64,000 nucleotides of DNA from NCBI RefSeq assembly GCF_041296385.1, contig NC_091019.1:9075264-9139263 (forward strand), in the 5' to 3' direction. Every line of letters starts with the position of its first letter. Position 1 is the stretch's first letter. The notes under the pieces are model-generated. The model saw only the letters and a program-made list of their open reading frames with translations. It did no database searches and had not been told where the DNA came from. Below, piece by piece: positions 25,950 through 53,600 of this stretch. Both the position numbers and the translations under genes were made by a program. Source of the DNA: Aphelocoma coerulescens (Eukaryota > Chordata > Aves > Passeriformes > Corvidae).

Positions 25950-26040
25950 TGAAATGGTCTAGTGGAAGGTGTACTTGCCCATGATATAAATGATATTTAA
26001 GGTCCCTTCCAACACAAAACATTCTTTGATTCTATGATTT
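25950..26040 (+). mobile_element. CR1 LINE 3'-end fragment inside the BDNF 3' UTR
   Basis: The plus strand reads AATGGTCTAGTGGAAGGTG, then TTTAAGGTCCCTTCCAACA, and ends in the diagnostic CR1 tail TTGATTCTATGATT. CR1 elements are the main LINE of birds and other reptiles, usually 5'-truncated, and this 90-base piece fits. It is antisense to BDNF, so a BDNF long-UTR transcript would carry it in reverse complement. Confidence 0.9.
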
Positions 26041-27762
26041 AATTTGCACGAAGAATATCTCAGATGAAGTTTTGATAATTTCAGTAAGGTTTGGGTTTGT
26101 TTCTGGGTTTTTTTTTTTCTGTGTGGGAAATCCCCATCAGCAATCGATGGGGAAGGCTGAACTTTGAAGTTCAGGTGGGTCACACAACCCTCCTCACTCC
26201 CAGTCCAGTGTGCACATGACCAAAGCCACTGACACTTTGACAGCCAGTTATTCTCAGGAAGGGGCTGCCCTTCTACCTGAAGTAGAAGAAATCACTGATG
26301 TGAAAGTGTCTGTTAGCTTCCAGCATGGGTTTCTACCAGTGATGACATAAAATCAGTGCTAAATATGCTCTTCAAAGAGCATTACTGGGGGCAACATATT
26401 TCAGTAAGCTTTGCCCAGTCAAGGTTTTAATAAACACAGATTCTGCAGCATTCAGAAGCAGATTATATTTTGCAGTATTTTCCTACTTTTTCAGCTACTT
26501 TTTTTCTCGTCTATGGGAATTACAAATATAGCATCAGCCTTCAGTGAGCTTACTAACAAGCTATTTCTGTTCTCAGCCCACTGTAGCCAGTGCAAGTGCT
26601 ATGCAGAGCTCCCAGCCTTACAACCCACCTTTTTAGCAATACTTCTGTCGGGGAACACAGAGCTAAACATGTCTCTCAGAACCTAAGCAAGTTAAGCCAA
26701 CTCCTCCAGCGCTTGCTCTTCATTTACTTCAAGAGTGGTTTTTTAGTGTCAATATTCGTTTCATAAAGTAAGTCTGACAGTAGAGGCAGAGCCACATGAA
26801 CACAATGCTAACTGCTTTCTACTAGAGGCAGGGCTCCTTTCTGTCTCATTCCCAAGACAGTTTCCAGGACTCCTTCAGGCAGAAATGGCCACCAGCTTTG
26901 CAGGCCTGGGGCCGCTGGCATGCTCTGGAGGGGAAGGGCATCCATGTACATGGCCAAGCTCTCGCTCTCTAACGTAATGCACAGGACCACGTTCAGTAAT
27001 GACTGCAATTGGGATAGCCTCAGTCAACCCAAATCACTGTTATTTGTTCCCAAACTGGCTGAGCTATAAAGTCCCACAACCAACCTGATTTCAGATCCAC
27101 CATCATCTTCTCTAGACCCTTTTTCTAGTGACACTCTCACCGTGCTTCACCAAGACATTTGATCCAAGCACAGTCTTTTATTATATGAAAATCATTGCTC
27201 TCAACATTATAGAATATTCTCTATATGACAAGCTCCAGTTCTATGGTAAGTGAAATACTTAAAGATCACAACCAATGTCCCTCCAGAGGGAGAAAAGGGG
27301 GGAAAAAAAAATCTCAAACACAAGCAAACATGGTATAAGCAAATGCATGTCTCAAAAGACCGAAAAAGAAAAACCAAAAAAAACCCCAACAACAGCATCC
27401 CCCCCAACAACCAAAAAAGCATGTTGTCATACAGTTAAATAAGTGTTGTCTTTAAGCCTGAAGTTCAACAATGTGAAGTGGAACATCACCATTCTTTTTC
27501 AGTTGCCTCTTTTTATTATTTTTTGTCAGTAGTTGGACTGCTATTGCAAACACCTTCACAACATACAAAACCCAAATTTGTTTCTAATCCAGAATAAGGT
27601 AATGATCTTTTTTCTTTTTCAATCTGATGGGAGTTCAAAAGTAAAAGAGAAACAGTAAAACTATGACAACAGCACCTTGACATTGTTTTAATTTCAACGC
27701 TATCAGAAGTTAGAAGCAGTAAACATATATACTAACAGACTAAAGATACTTACTGTTTAAAA

Positions 27763-27770
27763 TGTAAACA
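27763..27770 (-). promoter_or_regulatory. BDNF: miR-30 family seed match in BDNF 3' UTR
   Basis: The minus strand reads TGTTTACA, a full 8-mer complement of the miR-30 seed. It lies about 410 bases after the stop codon within a well-conserved part of the UTR. miR-30 regulation of mammalian BDNF is established. That this site works here is inferred from position and sequence. It lies downstream of the proximal poly(A) signal, so only the long form carries it. Confidence 0.6.
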
Positions 27771-27786
27771 GAATGTTTTGGTTCAA

Positions 27787-27792
27787 TTTATT
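27787..27792 (-). terminator. BDNF: Proximal poly(A) signal of BDNF (short 3' UTR)
   Basis: Canonical AATAAA on the minus strand, about 390 bases after the stop codon. It would give the short-UTR mRNA. The two AATAAA motifs I recall in mammals slightly upstream are here changed to ATAAAA and GATAAAC contexts without a full hexamer, so this one probably takes over. Confidence 0.6.
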
Positions 27793-27917
27793 TTTCTGAA
27801 AGAGGACAGTTTATCATTAATTCACAATTGAAGCAGCATGCAATTTTATCCTTTTTTTTTAAAAAATTTTTTATATTTTCAATTCTTGGCAATGGCGACA
27901 AACCACAATGTTATGGA

Positions 27918-27924
27918 GGAATGT
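27918..27924 (-). promoter_or_regulatory. BDNF: miR-1/miR-206 seed match in BDNF 3' UTR
   Basis: The minus strand reads ACATTCC, a 7-mer complement of the miR-1/206 seed, about 260 bases after the stop. It is in both short and long UTR forms. miR-1/206 repression of BDNF is established in mammals, and the same local sequence is present there as I remember it. Confidence 0.6.
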
Positions 27925-28179
27925 AATGCAGACTTTTTTGTTTGCTTGATTTTTTTTTTTTTTTTGTTTGTTTGTTTGTTTAAACTTGTGCGCAAATGAC
28001 TTTTGTTCCCCTTCTGGTCATGGATATGTTCAATAAATAGACTGTGTAACCACTGTACTGTATAAACTTCAGTCATACATGCAGTCCATAAAATTATTTT
28101 TTACCGAATAATTTACCCTGTTATGTATATATACAAATAGATAATTTTGTCTCAATATAATCTATACAACATGAATCCA

Positions 28180-45625
<17,446 letters not shown>

Positions 45626-45760
45626 CATTGAGCCCCAGTTTTTTTCTGGTTGAAGGCGTGTCTGACCCCCCAATACGAATCCACAGCCGGTGGGTCGAGG
45701 CCAGTCGCTGTTCTTTCCCAAGCACCGACACCTTCACCCGCTCAAGCCACCGGACTCCCT
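45626..45760 (-). other. BDNF: Candidate BDNF 5' exon (exon VI type)
   Basis: At the downstream edge of the proximal CpG island the minus strand reads GGGGCTCAATG followed by GTAAATTTG, a reasonable donor with the exon ending at 45626. It is the last plausible donor before the 16.7-kb intron, which is where mammalian exon VI lies. I could not match its sequence firmly to mammalian exon VI, and the upstream boundary given is arbitrary because the promoter would be an initiator-type GC-rich one without TATA. Confidence 0.35.
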
Positions 45761-46420
45761 CTTTGCACCGCCTTCCCTTCCCTCCCGGCGACACCCGGCG
45801 GGCTTCCCGCGCCCGGCGGGTGGTGGAAGCCGGACAGGCAGAGGAGAAGGCGCCCGTGGCACCGGATCCCGGTGACGGTGCCCAGCATGCTTCACATTCC
45901 AGCCACGGTCCAGCTTCAACAAGTGCATCGCGCCCCTCCCTGACGGCACCTCGGCCGCCAGCGCCGGGCAGCGCCCGGCCCCCCCCGGACCCCGGCTCCT
46001 CCGCGCCGCCCGCCCCACGGCCGGGCCCCGCCGCCGCCGCCGCGCAAGGAGGGAGGAGGCCGGGGCCGCCGCCCCGCCGCGCGCCCGCCGCCAGGGGGCG
46101 CACCCCGCCGCCCAAGGGCCGCCCGCCGCGCCCCGCGCAGGGCGCCCGCGCCGCCGTCGGGGAAGCGCCGCCGGGTCCCGCGCTCCGCTCCCCCTCGCGC
46201 CGCCGGGAGCGCGCTCCTGCTCCTGCCGGCCCCAACAAAAGCCCCGCCGGGCACCGGCGGACCGACAGGTGCGGAAACAAAGGGGCGCGGGGCTGCCCCG
46301 GCCCTCCCCCGCGCTTAACCTCTCCCCGACGCCTCTCACCGGCCAGCGCCCGCCCAGCCCCGCAGCCACCCGCACCCCCTGCCCCCGGCCCCTTAAGTTT
46401 CCTGGCTGGGTGCCGCGTAC

Positions 46421-46530
46421 CTTGTCGTCCACACAAAGCCTGTCCGGGTCTCCTCCGGGAAGTCACATCCTCTCCCGGGCGCCCAGTCCCACCGACCGCC
46501 TCCCGCTGCCTCGACAACACAGGCGGCGTC
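46421..46530 (-). other. BDNF: Candidate BDNF 5' exon (exon V type) with clear splice donor
   Basis: The minus strand reads GTGGACGACAAG followed by GTACGCGG, giving a well-formed AAG|GTACGC donor with the exon ending at 46421. A TATA-like CATAAAGC lies about 130 bases upstream (46546-46553), which would place the start near 46520. The order (second of three leader exons in the proximal cluster) suggests the exon V type. Homology was not confirmed base by base. The exon has an ATGTGA minimal upstream frame near 46463-46468. Confidence 0.5.
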
Positions 46531-46545
46531 TCAAGTGTCTCATCA

Positions 46546-46553
46546 AAGCTTTA
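46546..46553 (-). promoter_or_regulatory. BDNF: TATA-like element for the exon V-type leader
   Basis: CATAAAGC on the minus strand inside otherwise GC-rich sequence, spaced to start transcription about 100 bases before the donor at 46421/46420. Confidence 0.35.
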
Positions 46554-46756
46554 TGAGGGGCGGGAGGGCAGCGGAGCAGGATCCCCCACTCCCGCCGCCC
46601 AAACGGAGCCTCCTGGCCCAGCCCCACGCTTTCTCGTCGCCGAGCGGCTTCGCCCCCGGCCAGCGGCTGCGGCGGCCGTAGGCACCGCGCTGCCCCGCTT
46701 AGAGCCTCCGCACCGCCTCCCGGCCCCGCCACCGCCCCCGCCCCGCCCGCCCGGCC

Positions 46757-46787
46757 CCGCTCCGCTCCGCTCCGCTCCGCTCCGCTC
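46757..46787 (+). repeat. (CCGCT)n pentamer repeat
   Basis: About six tandem CCGCT/TCCGC units in the CpG island, between the exon IV and exon V-type leaders. Confidence 0.9.
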
Positions 46788-47064
46788 CCCTGGCGCTTCC
46801 CGAGCGGGGAGCCGGGCGGGGGGGTGTCAGTCCGCCCGCGGCGGGATATTGGTTTACTCCGCCGGGTATTAAGCAAGCCCGATCCATTTAAATATCGCTC
46901 CCGCGCTGACCTCTCCGTAGTTCGCCTATTAAGAATGCAATCAAGATAATAACAGGCATTGCTTATTAATGAGCGCCCCAGGTAACGTTACACCGGTGAC
47001 TTTCTGCAGGCGCCCAGCGGCAGCTCAGTCCCAGCGGTCCCGAGGCGGTTCTGCCCAGCCCGGG

Positions 47065-47098
47065 AGCGGGACGGGACGGGACCGGGACCGGGACCGAG

Positions 47099-47139
<41 letters not shown>

Positions 47140-47140
47140 C
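47065..47140 (+). repeat. GACCGG/GACCGA hexamer array
   Basis: The array starts with pentamer GGGAC units and moves into GACCGG and then GACCGA hexamers, about ten units in all. It lies about 120 bases downstream of the proposed exon IV donor in the gene's sense. It produces false open frames of repeated Arg-Asp and Val-Ser. Confidence 0.9.
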
Positions 47141-47262
47141 AGCGGGACCGCCCGTCGCATCAGCGCCCGCCGGCGGAGACAGGGGCAGCCGCGGAGCCCG
47201 GGGATCTCGGGCGAAACGCCCTGCTCGGCTCTGCCCGGCAGCCCGCAGGGTGGATTCTGTAC

Positions 47263-47500
47263 CCCCTGACGAAAATCTGTTTGGCCATCTACTCCTCCGC
47301 GTGCAGCAAATACAGTAAATTATTGATAGTGGAAATTGAATGGTGGAGGCAATAATGGTATCCCCTGATTGACTAGCTCCATTTGATCTTGGAAAAGACA
47401 GAGAGATGGCACGCTCCCTGGCTGGGCTGGCTGCGGCAAGTGGGAGTGCACGCGTGTGCTGGCGGGGCATAGCACCTTGTGCCACATCCCACGGCAAGAG
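47263..47500 (-). other. BDNF: BDNF 5' non-coding exon IV
   Basis: The minus strand contains GATCAAATGGAGCT (47388-47375), then a TTGCCTCC segment, then AATTTCCACTATCAATAA and TTTGCTGCA (47337-47302). This is the same order and spacing as in mammalian exon IV, the main activity-dependent leader in neurons. A donor is proposed where GGGG precedes GTACAG (exon end 47263), and other donors nearby are possible. The 5' end is approximate because start sites of this promoter are dispersed in mammals. The rat upstream ATG just before AATTTCC is ATT here. Confidence 0.85.
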
Positions 47501-47620
47501 ACAGCTGTAGGAGAGGCACTGGCTTCACCCCCTTCCTGACATGTCACCTCTTTCCTTCCCTCCTGCCTCACAGGCAAAATTGGAAGCAGTTGGTTTTCTG
47601 AAGAAGATAGCACAACACTT
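47501..47620 (-). promoter_or_regulatory. BDNF: Promoter IV region of BDNF
   Basis: Upstream of the exon IV block. In mammals this segment holds the calcium-response elements, including a CREB site (TCACGTCA). Here a perfect palindrome TGACATGTCA (47546-47537) lies about 150 bases before GATCAAATGG, close to the mammalian CRE position. No exact CRE was seen. There is also a TTATGAATC/AT-rich stretch near 47620. Function is inferred from position. Confidence 0.5.
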
Positions 47621-50600
47621 TTATGAATCTGTTAAAACACGTATTTTTCTACACCTCAAAGCCTGACTGCCATCTAATTGCAATTAATGCCAAAGGCCCA
47701 TTCACTCCACGCACTTGTGAAAATTTATTTATACTAGGAAAAATGTGTGCAACTCATTGCTGCCCTCAGACAGTCTGATTGCCTGTGTGCTTTTGCTATG
47801 AAACACCTGCATTGATCAGTAAAGAAAATAACCCAGGTGTTTGAAATTCGAGTACACCCAAGGCCTTCCATATAAATCAGCTTTAAATATATTTTAAAGG
47901 AAGGATTCCTGGTGGTTAATAACCTTTGCAGCTTTAAGAACTTTTTAAAAAATCATGCCTAAGTACCACATCACTATCCTTCTGGCACTTGGGGGTTTAG
48001 CTTTGCGTGGTTGAACTAAAAATGTCAGCGCGTATGAAGACAGTTCTACCTCTTTTGTCTCAGTGTTTTCCAGTCCAAATCTACCCAATTTACGGGAAAG
48101 GAGACATTTTCAAAGTCTTCACTAACAGCCTGGGCCTATTTCTGTATTATTCAAATTCTGCCTTTAGGGAGATATCAGCCATTCCTTTTCCCACTCTAAT
48201 ATACCAATATAAGTTTATATCTCTCAGCAATAATGCCAGGTGGAGGTTCCAGAGGTATTTCAAACACATGATTGTACCTGGAACTTGCTAAGTGAATGTG
48301 TGCATTTTATTTATCAGTTTTAGACTTCGCTCCACAATACCATTTAACTTTCCAGATACGACTGTACCTGATTTCACTAAGGCAGCATGTTTTCAGCAGC
48401 CTTTTTGCGCAGTCATAAAACAGCACGGTTTCAACATTCTGTGTTTATAAGATGATGCCTGCAAGTATTTGGATGATCTACCAGACAAGTTAAACAGTAG
48501 CAGGAGAGGCTACTTTAATCAGCTGTAATATAGTACATTACACACTTGTTATTCCTGGAGGAAAGACTCTTCTGCTAGTACACTAAACATGCAGATGAGC
48601 AGAAGCAAGTATCATGCTTTAGAAACACTGCCGGCTTTTTCTCAGGAGTGAAGGAGAAGGGATATACTCTGAAAAAATCTGCTTGCAATCAGAACAAGTT
48701 TTTAATTTTGGAAAGGAAGCATGTTACATACTGCCTGACAAGTCCTCACTCTGTGGTAAGCTCTTCAGCTCAGCTCTGCTAAGAACATAGGAACCATTAA
48801 TTCCATGCAACCATGAAATTGCCATTTTTCTCTGCTACAAAAATGCTGCCTTTTGCATCTGTGTAGAGATTTTCCTGGGGAAGAGGTGTGGTCAGAGAGC
48901 TGCTGTTTCTTGCTGGTATAATCAGCCCTTTGGGCATTATTACCAGCCAGTGCTTGATTACTGGGAAAATGAAAAAGTAGTGTAAATAATTACTTGTTTG
49001 GATTTTTAATGCACATGCAAGCTGGGCTCCATATTTTTCAATCAGACCCTGACTTCCAAGAGAATTTTGTATGAATGAACCCCAAAAAATTGGGTCTTCA
49101 AGGTATTAGTTTGTGAAGCGACTGATAGTCCTCACATGGAATTTGTGGGATACATAGGATGCAAAGATCAGGCACCCTGATGTTTTCTTGGTAGACCCGG
49201 AAGGAGTTTCTCTTGTTGTGTCTGAAAAAAAGACATCTTCCAGCCTGTCTCAGGAGCAGCTATGTTTTCCCCACTTGGATTGTACAGATGTCAGAAGTAA
49301 GAGGCACTTGAAAGGAAAATCACACCACGATGGCATGGGGAAGAAAAGGGCAGACAGACCCTTTTCTGGTGGTTTCAGATAATTCAGTGTATCAAGCCTC
49401 TTGGTATTGTCACAGTATGCCCACTTTACAGCCCTTACCTTGGAACCAAATGTTTTTTCTATACATGACTAACTAAAATTATTTTTGCATACACAAATCA
49501 ATCTTCACTCTGTCTTAAACAGCAACAGGGAAAGAGTATGCGTTGTCAATCAACAAAATGTTGATTTATCCCTGCAGTAATATTGCTTGCAGGAGAGTAA
49601 GACCATTGCCTTTTCCTCAATTCAATTTAAACTGTAGCATAGGCACTAATGATTCTGTAGATACTATAAAGAAGAAAGCAGAAGCATGCACATCTGGTTT
49701 CTGTCTCAGTGGAGGTTATGCATTATAGTGATTGATGTACGAGGTCCAAATTTACTGATAAACTAATTATATGATAAAGTAGTTTGTGGGGCTCCTAAAT
49801 TCCCCCATTGCAATTGTAAGAGAAGCAATAAAAAAGTCAATATTTGAAAAGAGTAGCATTCTTAAAAGGTCCATAGTTAGACAAAAGGTAACGGGTGATT
49901 GAGTTTCCCCTCCCCCAAACTGTGTCTTTACACTCCCCATTTTATTCACGTAGTATCTTGACCTGTTTTTGAATGAGAAAAAGGTCAAGAAGCTACAATT
50001 TGGAATGCTTCTCACTTGGCTGTCAGGAATATAAACTAATTCTGATTACAAAAAGGACAATGCTATTGGTGTACTTGGGTTTTGATGCTACAGGGTTTTT
50101 TCTGTTAAAAATTTTAATTGGCTGAAGTCAGTTCCTATATCATTACAAGCATTTTATGTTTAATTATGTTTATTCATGTTTCCTAGTTACCTATATTTGC
50201 TATTTTTTTCACATTAAAGGGATGAAAAATTAATGGAAATAAACTTTTCCAACTCGAGTAATGCTAAAAATTGCAATGGATTATATACACAAGTTATATA
50301 CACAACCAGGGTTGCAGACATGGTGCATTTGTTAAGATGACTAGGCTGTGATGCCGCTCTACAATGATTCAGTGATTGCAGCACACACAAGAGAGCCCCT
50401 CATGCTCCACACTAACATCAGTGGCACTAGAGAAACCTCAGCATCTTTAAGGACCAAAGCCAAATTCTGCTTAACTTTGTAAAATCTTTATATTGTAGAG
50501 GCTTTGGCTGAGTGAGATGTTGAGAGAAAGATGGTGGTGATCACATCCTCAGCTTACCCCTTGCATCCAGGGGTTGGCCAAGCTGTGACCACAGCCTCTC

Positions 50601-53600
50601 CTAGGCATCACTGTTGTATGTTAATGCCCTGGGGTTGGTGGTTCTTGGATCTCACAACCTTGAGGTTTACATTGTGTTCAGCCTACAAAGAGTTGCTGAT
50701 GTTCTGGTCTGCAAGCGCTTGTTGGGTGACTAGAATATACCCTGTGCCTTAAATAGTGCAGTGTAGTTGATCTAAATTTCAAGCATAATTTCACCTTCAG
50801 TGAACATTTTTTAAGAGGCCTATCAGCCTCATTTTAGCAGGGAAAGCATTAAGCGAAACAGCAAAGACGGGAACACAAACCCAAAGATCTTTCATTAGAC
50901 ATGGTTTGTAGGCTGCATGTACACAGGATAAAGCAGGAAAACCTACTCTTTGAACCACAAGCACCAAAACCACAACATTTTTCCTGAAGAAAATACCACC
51001 TAATAGCTCAGAATTGCCACCCTGCAGCTACAGCAAAAGTGATTTTAAAACTCTAGCAAACAATTAAAATAATTGGTTTCTTCTCATGACTGCTAGAGGT
51101 ATGCCAGCTTTCCATCACATGGCAGGATCTGTACCCTGAATCTTGTCCCATGCCTTCCAGTCAGGGATTTTAGCACAATTTATGTGCATGAAACTACTTC
51201 TCTGACAGAGTTCTGTGGTAGGTGCAGATTAGCCTTTTGCAAACAAGGAAATGCATGTATCTATTACACATAAATCTATTAAGCTGCTCATGAACATACT
51301 TGTTTGGTGAGCACGCCGATTCTGGGCTTGTTCCTTGCCACTACTCATATATTTGTGTCTACTGGCATCAAGTGTTGTAGAAATAGAATGTGTCATATGT
51401 GGCAATTGCCGCATGCAATGATGTGCACAGACACACGCACACACACAAAATCCTTCCCATCTAAACCTCTAGGCTTTTCTTTTGGGGTTTTGCATCAACT
51501 CCATGCACTGTTTGGTCAATGGGACTCCTAAACTACACATGAAATCCCTCTTCCCTGTGCTGAAGGGCTGGGGGAAGCCAGGAGGATAATTCACCCTTCA
51601 TTCTGACACCTGGTCCCATGGCCAGTGTCCAGCCATGCCAGGCTTGCCCCACACTGTGGGGTGCAGGGCAGCTGTTGAGGATGGTGGCACAGAAAAAAAG
51701 GTGAGAATGAGAAACAAAAGTAAGGAGAGAATGAATCCAACCCAGCAGAAACATTAAAAGTTTGGTTTGTCATTCCCTGATGCTTCGACATTCACTAAAA
51801 CTGGCAATTTATCTCCTGAGTGTCTCTACCTTACTGCTGTTGTTTTAGAGGCATTAAACACCCATTACCTGAGCAGAGAGCAAAGTATCTGGGTTGTGCC
51901 CAAGAGTATCCAGTGTACCAGGTGTCTGGTGTATGGTGCCTGAGCCTTCCTCACTCACACCTGACCTTCCTGCTAACAGCGCAGCCAAGGCTCCATCACA
52001 GCAGACAGAAAAGCGGGCATGGTACAACAACAAAAATACAGACTCTGAGGGAGAAACAGACATGGGAAGGGAAAAGAAGATCCCCTCTTCTCCAAAGAGG
52101 TTGTGTGTGATTCCTTGGGATGGTGGAAACCTGAGCTGAGTGTGGAAAGATTAGATGGCTGGAGATGCACTCCTGTGACGAATCAGGCCATTGGAGCTCT
52201 ATGATTAAAGAAGATCAGAAAACTGTCGGTGCACTTGTGGGTGAAAGGTGTTGGGATTGACTCATCTCTCCTTTCCTCTAAGTATTCAGTGGGTTTCAGT
52301 TAGATGCAATATAGTGGATTATTTTTAATATTTAAAGGGATCAGATTCCAGGGGGCTTATAAACTTAGCCAGGCATCTTACTGGAATAGGTATATGCCTT
52401 ACCAAACCCTCCTCAGTGCATAACTTTGGAGAGCTTATTTTGAGTGTGTCCTAAAAATAAGCAAGCCCCAAAATCCCTGGTCCACAGCCCTGTGAATGCC
52501 CTTTTGTAGTTTATTTCTATTTAAGCAATTAAAATCTCCTCTGACATCAAGCTCAAACACTCCATTTGCCAGGTGCAGCAGCTCAGCAATATTGCCCGGA
52601 GAGTGATAGGCGATAAGAGATCCAAAGCAAACAGTCGGGGAGGGGAGATGGAAGATGGTGTTTGGCACCAGGGCCAGCAGCTGTTCTGGGGTGCCCACCA
52701 CCCACAGGGTCCCACTCTGGCCAGGAACTGGCAGGAGGGATCCTCCTTGGGTACACAGAAATCCTTGGGAATGAAAAGCATGTGTAAACATTAAATAGTT
52801 CTTCTGGCTCTCCTGCCCTTCAGGACTTTCATATTAACGTATTTCACACTGCACTTAGATAGTTGTCTTCATCTTCCCGAAGAGGTTAAGGTACTTTGGC
52901 TGCATCCTTTTTCAAAGCAGAGCCACATCAATACTTTTAACAAGCTGATGTGTTTAAAGATGAATTCAGAATATTTTTTCTTTAAATAGCGTATTGAGCT
53001 ATTTCACCTAAGAAACAAAACATAAGAGTTCAAAACATTTTCCATGTTAACCACCTAAAGCATTAAAGAGAGAAGTATCTGCAAAACAGTAGATATTTTT
53101 GTTAATTGCACACTAAAATTATCAGTGCAGCAATAAAAATTAAAGAGTTCTCAAAATGAAACCCAGACCCCATCATGTTCTCCTCCTCCAGTTACTGTGA
53201 CTTGTGGCTCAAGAAACAAGTACTGGATTAGTCACATTAAAGCAAAAATTTCCCTTGACTAAAATGTTTCATTTGTATGGTGTCATTTCTGTTTACTGAA
53301 TACTTGGGATTGCAAATCCTTCAGTAATTTAATGACTGGAACCAAGTTGTGTGTAAACTTTACTACATTACACTTTGGAGATTAATAGGCAGCCACGTGT
53401 CTGTCCAGGAGTTTTCATTGTCCAAATAAAAGGTATGGTCTGTTCATCTATGGCAGTGGGATGCCCAGGTGGCATGTGAGCACTGACAGCAGCAAGAGTC
53501 ATTATTGGGTTACGTGCTCACCTATTCCTCAGGGTGCGCTAATACACAGCAAAAGATGCCAACAAAGAGGGTACTGTCCTCACTTCCTCTTTCCTTCCAC

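Larger units (their letters stand above)
24786..28179 (-). other. BDNF: BDNF 3' untranslated region, long form
   Basis: The minus strand after the BDNF stop codon follows the mammalian 3' UTR in two blocks. The first about 480 bases (27700-28179) match closely, and so does a final AT-rich block (about 24940-25150) that includes ATTTATTGTATATTTATA and GTGTACTGATTAACATA. The middle is more diverged and holds a CR1 fragment (25950-26040). In mammals the short and long UTR forms differ in dendritic targeting and translation. Here the long form would be about 3.3-3.4 kb, a little longer than the mammalian 2.8-2.9 kb, partly because of the insertion. The 3' end is uncertain: a TATAAA variant lies at 24931-24926, followed by G-rich sequence, and a canonical AATAAA lies at 24810-24805. 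Confidence 0.8.
45700..47260. promoter_or_regulatory. BDNF: CpG island over the proximal BDNF promoter cluster (exons IV-VI)
   Basis: A dense CpG segment, especially 45940-46420 and 46590-46860, against an AT-rich background. It contains the recognisable exon IV 3' half at its upstream edge and two candidate leader exons. Long open frames cross it on both strands (up to 414 codons on the plus strand), but their Pro/Arg/Gly/Ala-only composition shows they come from GC content, not coding. Subfeatures are an AT-rich islet (46855-46965), a CCGCT pentamer repeat (46757-46787) and a GACCGA hexamer array (about 47065-47140). Confidence 0.85.

Noticed and set aside
45628..46872. 414-codon open frame on the plus strand in the proximal CpG island
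   Set aside because: Its composition is almost only Pro, Ala, Arg, Gly and Ser, other frames are open in parallel on both strands, and the start region lies across the BDNF leader area. It is explained by the lack of AT-rich stops.
46966..47160. Protein repeats (VSVSVS, RDRDRD) over the hexamer array
   Set aside because: Direct translation of the GACCGA/GACCGG repeat in different frames, not a coding region.
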